A DNA stretch of 50,561 bases. Origin: Nitrospinota bacterium (GTDB lineage: Bacteria; Nitrospinota; Nitrospinia; Nitrospinales; VA-1). Both the position numbers and the translations under genes were made by a program. Where the stretch lies: contig WAIB01000016.1 of the NCBI GenBank assembly GCA_009873655.1, forward strand, positions 1-50,561. Direction: 5' to 3'. The notes under the pieces were generated by a model. That model worked only from the letters and a program-made list of their open reading frames with translations, was not told the DNA's origin and searched no databases. How positions within the stretch are numbered: position 1 is the stretch's first letter; every line of letters begins with the position of its first letter. Shown in pieces: positions 43,418 to 50,561 of the stretch.

Positions 43418-45664
43418 TTATGTGATCTTTAATATGGTTTTTCTTTTTGAAACAATGACTCCCTGACTGCCCCGATTGCATAGTCGGACACTTTTAACGC
43501 TGATATCCTTATCTTTGCCCGCATCGAAGCCAAGAGTTACCTTGTCTTTCAGGTCGACGAATTTGATTCCTGCCAGCCGGCTGTCGCCGGGTTTCATTAA
43601 GATGACTCCTTTGCCGGATCCTGTTAACTGGGCAACCTGTTCCGTTGCAATGACGACTGCTTTGCCTTTTGCTGTTGCGAGAAATAAATAGTCGTGGGTG
43701 ACCGGAGCAAACCCGACCATTCTGTCATCATTTTTAAGGGTCATTATTTTTCTTCCCGACCGTGTGGTTTCACCGAGGTTTGAAATTGGGAACCGGAAGC
43801 CGAAACCGTTCGCGCTTGCAACCATAATTTCTTCTTCATCTGCAAATCCCAGAGAACTTTGACCGTTCTCATCCACGTTTTCAGGGTTATCGGGTAAACG
43901 AATCATGCCTATCACTTTTTCTCCATCCGCAAATTTGAACAGGCTTTGGATAGGTTCGCCAAACCCGCTTCGGGTATAGGGTAGATTGTAAACCTTCGCA
44001 ACGTAAACGATGCCAAGGGAAGTAAAGACCCCCAAAAGGTCTTTTGTGTTGCAGGGGGTCACATCCAGGAGTTGATCGTTTTCTTTGAACTTCAGGGAGG
44101 AAGGGTCGCTGAGGGTTTTTAGTTTTCGTATCCAGCCATTCTGGCTGAGAACAATATGGACGTCTTCATGCTCGATAAAATCTTCCGCATTGAACTCAAT
44201 ATTTTCACTGGCGCCGAACTTGGTTTTTCTTTTATCCCCATATTTTTCGTCGATTTCTTCCAACTCCTTTCGGACCTCACCCGATATTTTTTTGGGTGAT
44301 TTGAGGATGGAGATGATTTTCTTTTTCTCTTTCAGTTTTTCCTGTTGTTCCGCAATGATTTTTTCCATTTCCAGGGACACCAGGCGATAAAGGGGGAACT
44401 CCAGTATGGCGCTGGTCTGTTCATCGTCCAGTTTGAAATGTTTTTTGATTTTATCGTGAGCTTCTTTTCTCGATTTGGAAGAGCGGATCAATTTCAAAGC
44501 TTTGTCCAGATCATTGAAAATCGCTGCGAAGCCCGCAAGAATATGCAGGCGTTTTTCAAGCAGGGACAGTTCATATTTAAGGCGGCGGGTGACGACCTGT
44601 TTGCGAAACTCCAGGAACTCCCGGCAGATTTCAATAAGTGATAACCGCGAGGGTTCTCCGTTGGGTTTCAGGCAGGTAAAATTTAATTGAAAATTTGATT
44701 CGAGATCGGTGTGCTTGAATAAATAGCTCATTAATTTTTCCGGATCGGCTGTGTTCTTTATTTCCAGAACAACGCGAACTTTTTCATCGCTTTCATCACG
44801 GACGTCCGTCAGAGGGGGCAGTTTTTTCGAGATAATTATTTCAGCAATCCTTTCGATCATTTTGGCTTTATTTATCGCGTAAGGAATTGAAGTAATAATT
44901 ATCTGTTTTTTGCCTCGTGGAAGATCTTCAATTTTCCATTCACCTCGGATTTTTATAGCTCCCGAACCGGACTCATAGGCTTTTCTCAGTTCGACCTTGC
45001 TGTTAAGAATGATCCCTTCTGTTGGGAAGTCCGGACCCTTGATATGCTTCATCAAAGAAGTAATGCTTTGCTTAGGCTGGTCTATCAGAGAGATCAGGGC
45101 AGAGAAAACTTCATGTAAATTATGGCTGGGAAAAGAACACGCCATTCCCACTGCTATACCTGAGGATCCATTGATCAAAAGATTCGGTATCCGCGAGGGC
45201 AGCACCACAGGTTCTTTCAGGGTATTGTCGTAATTGGGACGGAAGTCCACCGTGTCTTTTTTTATATCGCGGAGCAAAAAAGCGGTGATAGCGGTCAATC
45301 GGCCTTCTGTGTAACGGTATGCCGCAGGAGAATCTCCATCCATGGACCCGAAATTTCCCTTCCCATCAACCAGGGGATAGCGCATGGAAAAATCCTGCGC
45401 CATTCTAACCATCGATTCATAGGTCGATGAATCACCGTGCGGATGATATTTACCTAAAACCTCTCCAATTATTTTTGCCGATTTAACATGCTTGCTTGCG
45501 GCATTCATTCCCATGCTTTCCATGGCAAATAAAATTCTGCGATGGATCGGTTTGAGTCCATCGCGGACATCGGGAAGAGAACGAGACACAATGGTTGAAA
45601 GAGCATAAGTCAAAAATCTTTTTTCAAGCTCTTCTTGCAGATCGGATACTTTTTCTGGCCTCAT
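43418..45664 (-). CDS. parC: DNA topoisomerase IV subunit A
   Basis: DNA-cleaving subunit, 748 residues, like proteobacterial ParC. The winged-helix CAP region reads HPHGDSSTYESMVRMAQ, and the catalytic Tyr118 lies in AAYRYTEGRL. The quinolone-determining positions are Ser79 and Glu83, the sensitive-type residues. The C-terminal beta-pinwheel has irregular blades and lacks a GyrA-box, supporting ParC over GyrA. It heads the parC-parE pair, transcribed from the 450-bp gap shared with mrp. Confidence 0.87.
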   Translation of the reverse strand: MRPEKVSDLQEELEKRFLTYALSTIVSRSLPDVRDGLKPIHRRILFAMESMGMNAASKHVKSAKIIGEVLGKYHPHGDSSTYESMVRMAQDFSMRYPLVDGKGNFGSMDGDSPAAYRYTEGRLTAITAFLLRDIKKDTVDFRPNYDNTLKEPVVLPSRIPNLLINGSSGIAVGMACSFPSHNLHEVFSALISLIDQPKQSITSLMKHIKGPDFPTEGIILNSKVELRKAYESGSGAIKIRGEWKIEDLPRGKKQIIITSIPYAINKAKMIERIAEIIISKKLPPLTDVRDESDEKVRVVLEIKNTADPEKLMSYLFKHTDLESNFQLNFTCLKPNGEPSRLSLIEICREFLEFRKQVVTRRLKYELSLLEKRLHILAGFAAIFNDLDKALKLIRSSKSRKEAHDKIKKHFKLDDEQTSAILEFPLYRLVSLEMEKIIAEQQEKLKEKKKIISILKSPKKISGEVRKELEEIDEKYGDKRKTKFGASENIEFNAEDFIEHEDVHIVLSQNGWIRKLKTLSDPSSLKFKENDQLLDVTPCNTKDLLGVFTSLGIVYVAKVYNLPYTRSGFGEPIQSLFKFADGEKVIGMIRLPDNPENVDENGQSSLGFADEEEIMVASANGFGFRFPISNLGETTRSGRKIMTLKNDDRMVGFAPVTHDYLFLATAKGKAVVIATEQVAQLTGSGKGVILMKPGDSRLAGIKFVDLKDKVTLGFDAGKDKDISVKSVRLCNRGSQGVIVSKRKTILKIT

Positions 45665-46114
45665 ATTGTCTTAAGTATTAAAGGGTTATTTCTGTTGTAT
45701 TGTGAAATGATGATTTCCAGACTTGACGTTTTAGGATGGCGATCTTATTTACTTCCCAGGCAAGGAACGGAGTTTGGGTTTCCTGCTGCTAAAAATTTAA
45801 TAAACAATAATTAATCAATAAGTTAAATAAAATCTACTGCTGAATTCAAATATTGGATTACTTTTGGGATACCCATATATTGTATGTCCAATTCAAATTT
45901 ATACAATATGGGGTATCGTAAAGCAAGTAAATTCAATGATTAAAGTGTTTTGGCGGTTTTTTGGAAATTCTTCCCATCGAGCTTTAAAATCCTTTTGGTT
46001 GGAGAGCCATCCTAAGGGAGCCATTTAAAGTCTCTGCTTTTCATATGGTTAAAAAATATCACGATCCGGGAATGGGGCCTGGTTTCCCGCGTTTCTTTCA
46101 TTTTAGGAGCAATT
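45665..46114. other. Divergent control region between parC and mrp
   Basis: AT-rich 450-bp gap between divergent genes. It contains the long inverted repeat at 45868-45917 and, near mrp, a hairpin CGGGAA (46067-46072) / TTCCCG (46084-46089). AGGAGC precedes the mrp ATG. A 30-codon ORF at 45936-46028 has no ribosome binding site and is not called. I find no confident sigma-70 promoter for either gene. Confidence 0.4.
45868..45917. repeat. Long inverted repeat in parC-mrp gap
   Basis: GATACCCATATATTGTAT (45868-45885) and ATACAATATGGGGTATC (45901-45917) form a 9-bp inner and 7-bp outer stem with a small internal mismatch (two bases opposite one) over a 15-base spacer. No T-run flanks either side. 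A pair of related half sites (ATTCAAATATTGGA at 45844 and TCCAATTCAAATTTA at 45888) partly overlaps it. It could be a regulator binding site or a remnant of a small mobile repeat. Confidence 0.45.
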
Positions 46115-47209
46115 ATGTCTGACCCAAAATTGCAGGAAAAAATAATTGATGCATTAAAAACCGTTAAAGACCCGGACCTTCATAAAGATATTGTCAGTCT
46201 TGGGTTTGTTAAAAATATGGGGCTGGATGGCGGAAAAGTTAAATTTGATGTTGAGCTGACCACGCCGGCTTGTCCGGTAAAAGAACAGCTTAAATCAGAA
46301 TGTGAAACCAAGGTCAAAGCCATTGAAGGGGTCGAAAGTGTCGATGTCAATATGACAGCTGTTGTACGGCCGACCCAGCACAGCCAGCCTGTTTTAACCG
46401 GCGTTAAGAATATCATCGCTGTGGCAAGCGGAAAAGGAGGGGTAGGAAAATCGACCGTCAGTACCAACCTCGCGATTGCTCTTTCTTTGACCGGAGCCAA
46501 GGTGGGGCTCATGGATGCGGATATTTATGGTCCCAGCATTCCCCAGATGATGGGTATCCCAATTACTTCACCTAAAGTGGCTGAAGAAAACAAGTTTTAC
46601 CCCCACGAAAAATATGGGTTGAAAGTCGTATCCGCAGCGTTTCTGACCAAACAGGGACAGCCTTTGATGCTCAGGGGACCCATGCTGGGAGGAATAATCC
46701 AGCAATTCCTGCAGAATGTGGAATGGGGCGAGTTGGATTACCTGGTCATTGATCTGCCTCCGGGAACGGGGGATGTGCAATTGACGCTGACCCAGAAGGC
46801 GCCGCTTTCAGGGGCGGTTGTCGTTACCACCCCGCAAGAAGTGAGCCTGATCGATGCGGATAAGGGTGTCAAAATGTTTCAGCAGGTTAAAGTACCCCTG
46901 CTGGGCATTGTAGAAAATATGAGCTATTTCGTTTGTGACGGTTGCGATAAGAAACATACTATTTTTAGAGAAGGGGGCGGAAAAAACCTTGCGGACAACT
47001 TCAATATTCCACTTTTAGGGCAAGTTCCAATCGTTCCCGGAGTGGTTGAAGGGGGAGATTCCGGCGTGCCAATAGTAATGGGAGATGCCGAATCACCAGC
47101 CAGCAAGGCCTATAAGGAATTGGCAGGGCAGGTTGCGGCCCAATTGAGTATCAATCAGTCTAAAGAAGATCAGGTTGATGCATCCTTTGAGCTCGCATGG
47201 AAAAGCTAG
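46115..47209 (+). CDS. mrp: Mrp/ApbC-family iron-sulfur carrier ATPase
   Basis: Protein of 364 residues: an N-terminal FSCA/DUF59 domain (about 1-82, with DPDLHKDIVSLGFVKN and ELTTPACPVKEQL) and a deviant P-loop ATPase (Walker A GKGGVGKS at 106-113, DADIYGPSIPQMMG, LPPGTGDVQLTL). The CxxC pair at Cys274 and Cys277 bridges an Fe-S cluster between two monomers in this family. It delivers 4Fe-4S clusters to apoproteins. It is followed, 51 bases on, by a DUF971 gene, a frequent partner or fusion of Mrp. Confidence 0.93.
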   Translation: MSDPKLQEKIIDALKTVKDPDLHKDIVSLGFVKNMGLDGGKVKFDVELTTPACPVKEQLKSECETKVKAIEGVESVDVNMTAVVRPTQHSQPVLTGVKNIIAVASGKGGVGKSTVSTNLAIALSLTGAKVGLMDADIYGPSIPQMMGIPITSPKVAEENKFYPHEKYGLKVVSAAFLTKQGQPLMLRGPMLGGIIQQFLQNVEWGELDYLVIDLPPGTGDVQLTLTQKAPLSGAVVVTTPQEVSLIDADKGVKMFQQVKVPLLGIVENMSYFVCDGCDKKHTIFREGGGKNLADNFNIPLLGQVPIVPGVVEGGDSGVPIVMGDAESPASKAYKELAGQVAAQLSINQSKEDQVDASFELAWKS

Positions 47210-47260
47210 GTATTAACGGAATTAAAATTAAGGTAATTTCTAGGATTTAGATAGAGGATT

Positions 47261-47575
47261 ATGACTGCCCCGGCACCTAAAAATATAAAACAAGTGAATG
47301 AAACGACCCTGGGAATTTCCTGGAGTGATGGTCACGAGTCGGAATACCCGGTAAAAATCTTAAGGGAAAACTGTCCCTGTGCGAATTGCATCGATGAATG
47401 GAGTGGTAAAAAGTTGATCGCACCGGGGTCCATTCCGGATTCCATTCGTCCGCGGAATTTAAAAGCGGTGGGACTTTATGCGATTCAATTCGAATGGAAT
47501 GACGGGCACGATACAGGGCTCTATACCCACGAATTGCTCAGGCAACTTTGTCAGTGTTCCGCATGTACGGCTTGA
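47261..47575 (+). CDS. DUF971 (GBBH-like N-terminal) domain protein
   Basis: Small protein of 104 residues matching the DUF971 domain: ISWSDGHESEYPVKILRENCPCANCIDEW, then PRNLKAVGLYAIQFEWNDGHDTGLYTHELLRQLC. Cysteine pairs CPCANC and CQCSAC suggest metal or Fe-S binding. The domain is seen alone, fused to Mrp, or at the start of gamma-butyrobetaine hydroxylase. Adjacent to mrp, so a role in cluster transfer is likely. GAGG lies six bases before the ATG. Confidence 0.87.
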   Translation: MTAPAPKNIKQVNETTLGISWSDGHESEYPVKILRENCPCANCIDEWSGKKLIAPGSIPDSIRPRNLKAVGLYAIQFEWNDGHDTGLYTHELLRQLCQCSACTA

Positions 47576-47643
47576 AGTTAAAAGAAACTGATAGCTTAAG
47601 TGTTTGATTTTTGTGACACAACTGAGACAGTATCGAAACCCGA

Positions 47644-47828
47644 TTGTCATTTTGGAATGGCATACTAAATCTGGATGAAAGTCCTTCTACCGTTACCTCC
47701 CCCTCCTTTTTCTCTAAATGGTAGAGGGATTTTTCCCCCCTAAATTTAAAGTTACGAGTGCTAGCAACACCATACAGTTAGCGCTCCAACCCGAACGGGA
47801 GCGGAGGTCAGGCCGCTCCCGTTTTTTT
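47644..47828 (+). ncRNA. Candidate structured RNA downstream of mrp-DUF971
   Basis: After the DUF971 gene comes TTGTCA (47644-47649), a possible -35 with only a weak -10, then a hairpin CTCT/AGAG near 47712-47726, a 10-bp stem GAGTGCTAGC (47756-47765) / GTTAGCGCTC (47777-47786) with two G-T pairs and an 11-base loop, and finally the strong terminator at 47795-47828. The next gene is on the other strand, so this is either a free small RNA or an unusually structured 3' end of the mrp transcript. No known RNA family is recognised. Confidence 0.35.
47795..47828 (+). terminator. Strong rho-independent terminator
   Basis: Perfect 10-bp stem ACGGGAGCGG (47795-47804) / CCGCTCCCGT (47813-47822) with an eight-base loop and seven Ts (47822-47828). 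It ends plus-strand transcription from mrp and the DUF971 gene before the convergent FkbM gene, whose end is at 47849. Confidence 0.92.
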
Positions 47829-47848
47829 GGTCGCTATTGGACTATCGG

Positions 47849-48775
47849 TTAATTGGGGAGGGCGAGAATATCCCCATGATAATTCTGAGTGAGGTCTAAT
47901 CGGGGATAGAAATCCAGGCCCTTGCTGACGTTGAAAAGCGAATAATCCAGATTTTCGAAAAAAGCGTGAAGCGTTTTTTTAGCGGGAGCCCTCTCACTTT
48001 CTTCAAAGTACCGGTCTTCCAACTCAAAAATTATCGCCGGTCTGAATTTTTCTATCGTATTTGCTGCAGATTGAAGAACATCCAGCTCCGTTCCCTGCGT
48101 GTCCACCTTGATTAGAAGAACAGGGTCACTATTATCAGCAAACCTGTCATCGATGCGGGTTACGGGCACAGTTATTTCTTCATGATCCTTGATGTCGGAA
48201 TTTAACTTCAGGCTCGATCGTCCCATATTGTCGGCGTTTTTTTGCGCGTAAAATTTCAGTGATTTTTCGGGAGTGTTGGAAACCGCACCATTTTCCGATA
48301 CAACATTTTTAAGATTATTCAGCTTTATATTGCTCTTGAGCCGATCATAAATTTCTGGATGGGGCTCGAAACAGTAGAACTCCACCTGCGGGTGTTTTAC
48401 TGCCAACGGTATTGTGTTGGCGCCAATATTTGATCCGACATCGATCATGACTCCTGAGCATCCATCCAGGTAGAGACTCATTATTGCCGCGAGATGTTTT
48501 TCCCAGACTTTCTCAAGATAGATGGTGGACTCTATTAAGTTTCCCGGTTGGCAATGCATTAAATAGTTTCTGTCCTGAAACTCACCTAATACCACCCCCT
48601 CTTTAAAGTCGAGAGCTTCGATGTTGTATCCCAGCGCTTTCTCCTTGAATAGATTTGAAAAATAATTCTTTTTCCTGAAGATGGGGTGTGTTTTGTGGAA
48701 AATCGAATAAGTTATCCTTTTGATTAACAATTCAAATTTTTTTAATTTATCAATGCGTTTTTTATATTTGCTCAT
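47849..48775 (-). CDS. FkbM-family SAM-dependent methyltransferase
   Basis: Protein of 308 residues. A basic helical N-terminus (about 1-40) precedes an FkbM methyltransferase domain: SAM motif I VMIDVGSNIGANTIPLA, motif II FYCFEPHPEIYDRLKSNI, ENGAVS, and LLIKVDTQGTELDVLQSA. FkbM-type enzymes make O-methyl groups on sugars or secondary metabolites and are frequent in surface-glycan loci. It is preceded by a terminator whose T-run ends only 15 bases before the ATG and has no clear Shine-Dalgarno. Substrate unknown. Confidence 0.85.
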   Translation of the reverse strand: MSKYKKRIDKLKKFELLIKRITYSIFHKTHPIFRKKNYFSNLFKEKALGYNIEALDFKEGVVLGEFQDRNYLMHCQPGNLIESTIYLEKVWEKHLAAIMSLYLDGCSGVMIDVGSNIGANTIPLAVKHPQVEFYCFEPHPEIYDRLKSNIKLNNLKNVVSENGAVSNTPEKSLKFYAQKNADNMGRSSLKLNSDIKDHEEITVPVTRIDDRFADNSDPVLLIKVDTQGTELDVLQSAANTIEKFRPAIIFELEDRYFEESERAPAKKTLHAFFENLDYSLFNVSKGLDFYPRLDLTQNYHGDILALPN

Positions 48776-48790
48776 TAATTAACGTCCCGG

Positions 48791-48830
48791 AAAAAAAAAG
48801 AGCTTTCGAATATTGATTCGTAAGCTCTTT
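48791..48830 (-). terminator. Terminator of the ATPase-PCP_red operon
   Basis: On the minus strand, a 15-bp stem with one mismatch (plus-strand arms AAAGAGCTTTCGAAT 48797-48811 and ATTCGTAAGCTCTTT 48816-48830, loop ATTG) is followed by nine Ts (complement of 48791-48799). It lies about 60 bases after the PCP_red gene stop and just before the FkbM gene on the same strand. Confidence 0.9.
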
Positions 48831-48890
48831 AAAAAAACAGTATCGCTTAAAACCTGCCTCAATCCAGCAGGGATGAGTTTTGGAATCCCG

Positions 48891-49325
48891 CTACATACCC
48901 ACTTTTTCTCTCACTTCGTCCATGAGTTTTGCGTCGATGGTAGTCGCGCCCTTTTCCACGGCATAATTGATGACGGTCTTTTTCGCCATACCTCGCACAA
49001 AGAAGGGAACTTTTTTAATCCGCTGCTCCGCTTCTTCAGTCCAGATGAGGTCGTCTTCGGGATTGGTGCTCTTGAGTTCTTCTTTGGCCTGAGCGAGGGA
49101 AGAGCTTACCGCAGCCATTGGGGATTTGCTGACATCCGATGCGCCCCCCATTTCAACACCCAGTTTGCTGACGAATTCGGTTTCAAATTTATTGGTAAGC
49201 ATGGCAATGCTGTAATCACACTTCTTGCATTTGAACTTCATAACCAGATTTTGTTTTTCTTCCGGCATGATGCCTTCGGTCTGCACTTCCATTTTGACAT
49301 CACAAGGGATACAAAGGAATTTCAT
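48891..49325 (-). CDS. Zinc-ribbon/PCP_red domain protein
   Basis: Protein of 144 residues. The N-terminus has two cysteine pairs (Cys5/Cys8 and Cys33/Cys36) forming a zinc ribbon or rubredoxin-like knuckle. The middle (about 60-92) is helical and low-complexity. The C-terminus (about 95-140, WTEEAEQRIKKVPFFVRGMAKK and following) matches the PCP_red domain, first known from the tail of BchB/ChlB of light-independent protochlorophyllide reductase, where it contacts the substrate. No Bch/Chl gene is seen here. It follows the ATPase gene by 16 bases and is certainly cotranscribed. Function unknown; cofactor or Fe-S handling is inferred. Confidence 0.8.
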   Translation of the reverse strand: MKFLCIPCDVKMEVQTEGIMPEEKQNLVMKFKCKKCDYSIAMLTNKFETEFVSKLGVEMGGASDVSKSPMAAVSSSLAQAKEELKSTNPEDDLIWTEEAEQRIKKVPFFVRGMAKKTVINYAVEKGATTIDAKLMDEVREKVGM

Positions 49326-49341
49326 TACGCCTCCTGTTTAT

Positions 49342-50223
49342 CTACTTTTTTATAAATTTTTCTATGTTGTCGACGGTCTCAGCGATGGCTTTGCCGGCAA
49401 TAGAATCTTTAAATTCACTATAGAAAAGACTTCCCGATTTGCTTTGAGATACCCGGGTATCGAAAGGAATTTTTCCGATGTAAGGAATTTCTTTCCTTTC
49501 CGTTAATTTTTGCACATCTTCACCCGCAAACAATTTGCCTTCCTTTTCACAATGGGGGCAAACATAAGTCGCCATATTTTCCACAAGGCCAATGATGGGG
49601 ACCCCCATTTTATTATTCTTGGTAATCGATTTTGTGACGATATGTTGTGACAGCATTGAAGGGATGGTGATTTCCACCGCTCCCGCCAACTCTGGAATGA
49701 GGGAGCGAATGTTGTCGATACGGTCACTGCCCGGAGGCATATCAATCAGCAGGTAGTCCAGTTCTCCCCAGTTGGTGTCCGCAAGCAGTTCTCGAATGGC
49801 GGTAGATTCCATGGTGCTGACCCATACTGCGGTGGCATCGGCTTCTTCCGTCCACATCACGGGGGTATCGGCTGTTTTTAACAGCATATCCATGGACATG
49901 ATTTTGATCCCCTGGTAACCGTGCCCGGGTTCGATACCATCGTCTTTGGTTTCCAGTTTCAAGTCATTGCCTACACCCAGCAAATGGCCGATGCTGGGAC
50001 CATTCAAATCCGCATCGAGAATTCCAACTTTGTAGCCACGATCCGCAAGACAGGAGGCAATATTTGCGGTGATAGAACTTTTTCCGACTCCGCCTTTTCC
50101 GCTCATCAGGGCCACTTTATGCTTGATTTTGTCCAGACGGGATCGCAGTTTCTCTCCCAGTTGAACAACCTGGCCGATGATGTTTGATCCGCCATCCCCT
50201 TCCAGGTCTTCATATGTTTTCAT
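49342..50223 (-). CDS. Mrp/NBP35-type P-loop ATPase without FSCA domain
   Basis: Protein of 293 residues of the MinD/Mrp superfamily. It has a deviant Walker A GKGGVGKS at 42-49, GILDADLNGPSIGHLLG, and DYLLIDMPPGSDR. The CxxC pair at Cys222 and Cys225 (YVCPHCEKEGKLF) matches the Fe-S bridge of Mrp/NBP35 carriers. The FSCA domain present in the mrp at 46.1 kb is absent, leaving a 35-residue helical leader. AAGGAG lies seven bases before the ATG. It is paired with the PCP_red gene, suggesting it serves a dedicated client rather than general cluster delivery. Confidence 0.85.
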   Translation of the reverse strand: MKTYEDLEGDGGSNIIGQVVQLGEKLRSRLDKIKHKVALMSGKGGVGKSSITANIASCLADRGYKVGILDADLNGPSIGHLLGVGNDLKLETKDDGIEPGHGYQGIKIMSMDMLLKTADTPVMWTEEADATAVWVSTMESTAIRELLADTNWGELDYLLIDMPPGSDRIDNIRSLIPELAGAVEITIPSMLSQHIVTKSITKNNKMGVPIIGLVENMATYVCPHCEKEGKLFAGEDVQKLTERKEIPYIGKIPFDTRVSQSKSGSLFYSEFKDSIAGKAIAETVDNIEKFIKK

Positions 50224-50372
50224 TGAAAAACTCCTTAATAAATACTGAAAATTTTAAATATTTCAAGGTATTTCAAACTATTAATAATAATAGAAAACCT
50301 GCTTGTTTTAAAGCGTTTCTTGGTTTTTCCTGAAATGAATAAGGGAGAAAGGGATATTTTCCTATTCTTATT

Positions 50373-50401
50373 CGTAAATCGTTTGCGATTAACGGCTTTT
50401 T
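50373..50401 (+). terminator. Weak hairpin with short T-run
   Basis: CGTAAATCG (50373-50381) and CGATTAACG (50386-50394) pair with one mismatch over a four-base loop, followed by GCTTTTT. It lies in the gap between the divergent genes at 50223 and 50480. Stability is modest, so it may be an operator or simply chance. Confidence 0.25.
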
Positions 50402-50479
50402 AATGAAAAATTAACAGAAAAGGCATTGTGGGATGGTAATATTCGGTGCCCAAAATATTTTTTAATAAATCCGGTTAAA

Positions 50480-50561
50480 ATGAGTTTGCCGAAAACAATT
50501 TTTTCATTTTTGATTGTAACCGTATCTAGTTTGTTTGTTTTGTCGCAATCCAGTGGGCTTG
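50480..50561 (+). CDS. Partial gene for a secreted protein (N-terminus only)
   Basis: An ATG at 50480 opens a frame running to the window edge, encoding 27 residues that begin MSLPKTIFSFLIVTVSSLFV, which looks like a signal peptide or membrane anchor (Lys then a hydrophobic run). There is no strong Shine-Dalgarno. The rest of the gene lies outside the window, so the product cannot be named. Confidence 0.45.
   Translation, partial: MSLPKTIFSFLIVTVSSLFVLSQSSGL

Noticed and set aside
45936-46028. 30-codon ORF rich in Trp and Phe between the inverted repeat and mrp
   Set aside because: No Shine-Dalgarno and no sign of conservation visible; probably chance.
47675-47743. 22-codon ORF with four consecutive prolines
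   Set aside because: A polyproline stall leader would need a downstream gene on the same strand, and there is none; no good ribosome binding site.

Overview
This window reads as chromosomal backbone of a Gram-negative, AT-leaning bacterium. It combines a full Bat (Bacteroides-type aerotolerance) operon, a compact trpEGDCFBA operon, parC-parE, two Mrp-type P-loop ATPases, a PCP_red-domain protein and proteins with signal peptides or POTRA/TolC-like features. That combination best fits a Nitrospinota/Nitrospirota- or deltaproteobacterium-like organism. The lineage is an inference from gene content, not from a marker gene. I see no rRNA, tRNA, insertion sequence, prophage or CRISPR array.

Layout. 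(1) 0.3-3.7 kb, plus strand: AmpG-like permease, YqiA-like esterase, an orphan OmpR-type response regulator and an XRE regulator. (2) 16.2 to 3.7 kb, minus strand: moxR, DUF58, a TPR protein, a BatD/DUF4381-like protein, batA, batB, a Bax inhibitor-1 protein with its own promoter, batC, batD, batE, a YdeP/FdhA-like molybdopterin oxidoreductase and a POTRA protein. (3) 16.5-19.2 kb, plus: a leucine-rich-repeat protein, a strong terminator, then two tandem seven-repeat propeller proteins. (4) 19.2-27.3 kb, plus: a trp leader with terminator and antiterminator hairpins, trpEGDCFBA, a glycosyltransferase and a secreted LRR protein. (5) 27.3-29.6 kb: proA from an extended -10 promoter, then a site-2 protease. 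(6) 29.7-35.5 kb: a leader with a 36-codon ORF nested in a terminator hairpin, then a TolC-like coiled-coil protein, a frameshifted dprA, topA and trmFO. (7) 41.4 to 35.5 kb, minus: two tandem GAF-GAF-PilB/GspE-type ATPases. (8) 45.7 to 41.5 kb, minus: parC-parE (topoisomerase IV). (9) 46.1-47.8 kb, plus: mrp, a DUF971 gene and a structured RNA ending in a strong terminator. (10) 50.2 to 47.8 kb, minus: a second Mrp/NBP35-type ATPase, a zinc-ribbon/PCP_red protein, a terminator, then an FkbM methyltransferase. A partial secreted-protein gene begins at 50480.

How the genes work together. The Bat block is a MoxR AAA+ chaperone with membrane-anchored von Willebrand A and TPR proteins, probably an envelope maturation or stress machine, with a redox enzyme and a POTRA protein at its downstream end. 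The trp block is a complete chorismate-to-tryptophan pathway. The most interesting unexplained items are the leader ORF inside a terminator at 29.8 kb, the ATPase/PCP_red pair at 49-50 kb, the paired seven-repeat propellers, and a trp attenuator-like leader without tandem Trp codons.
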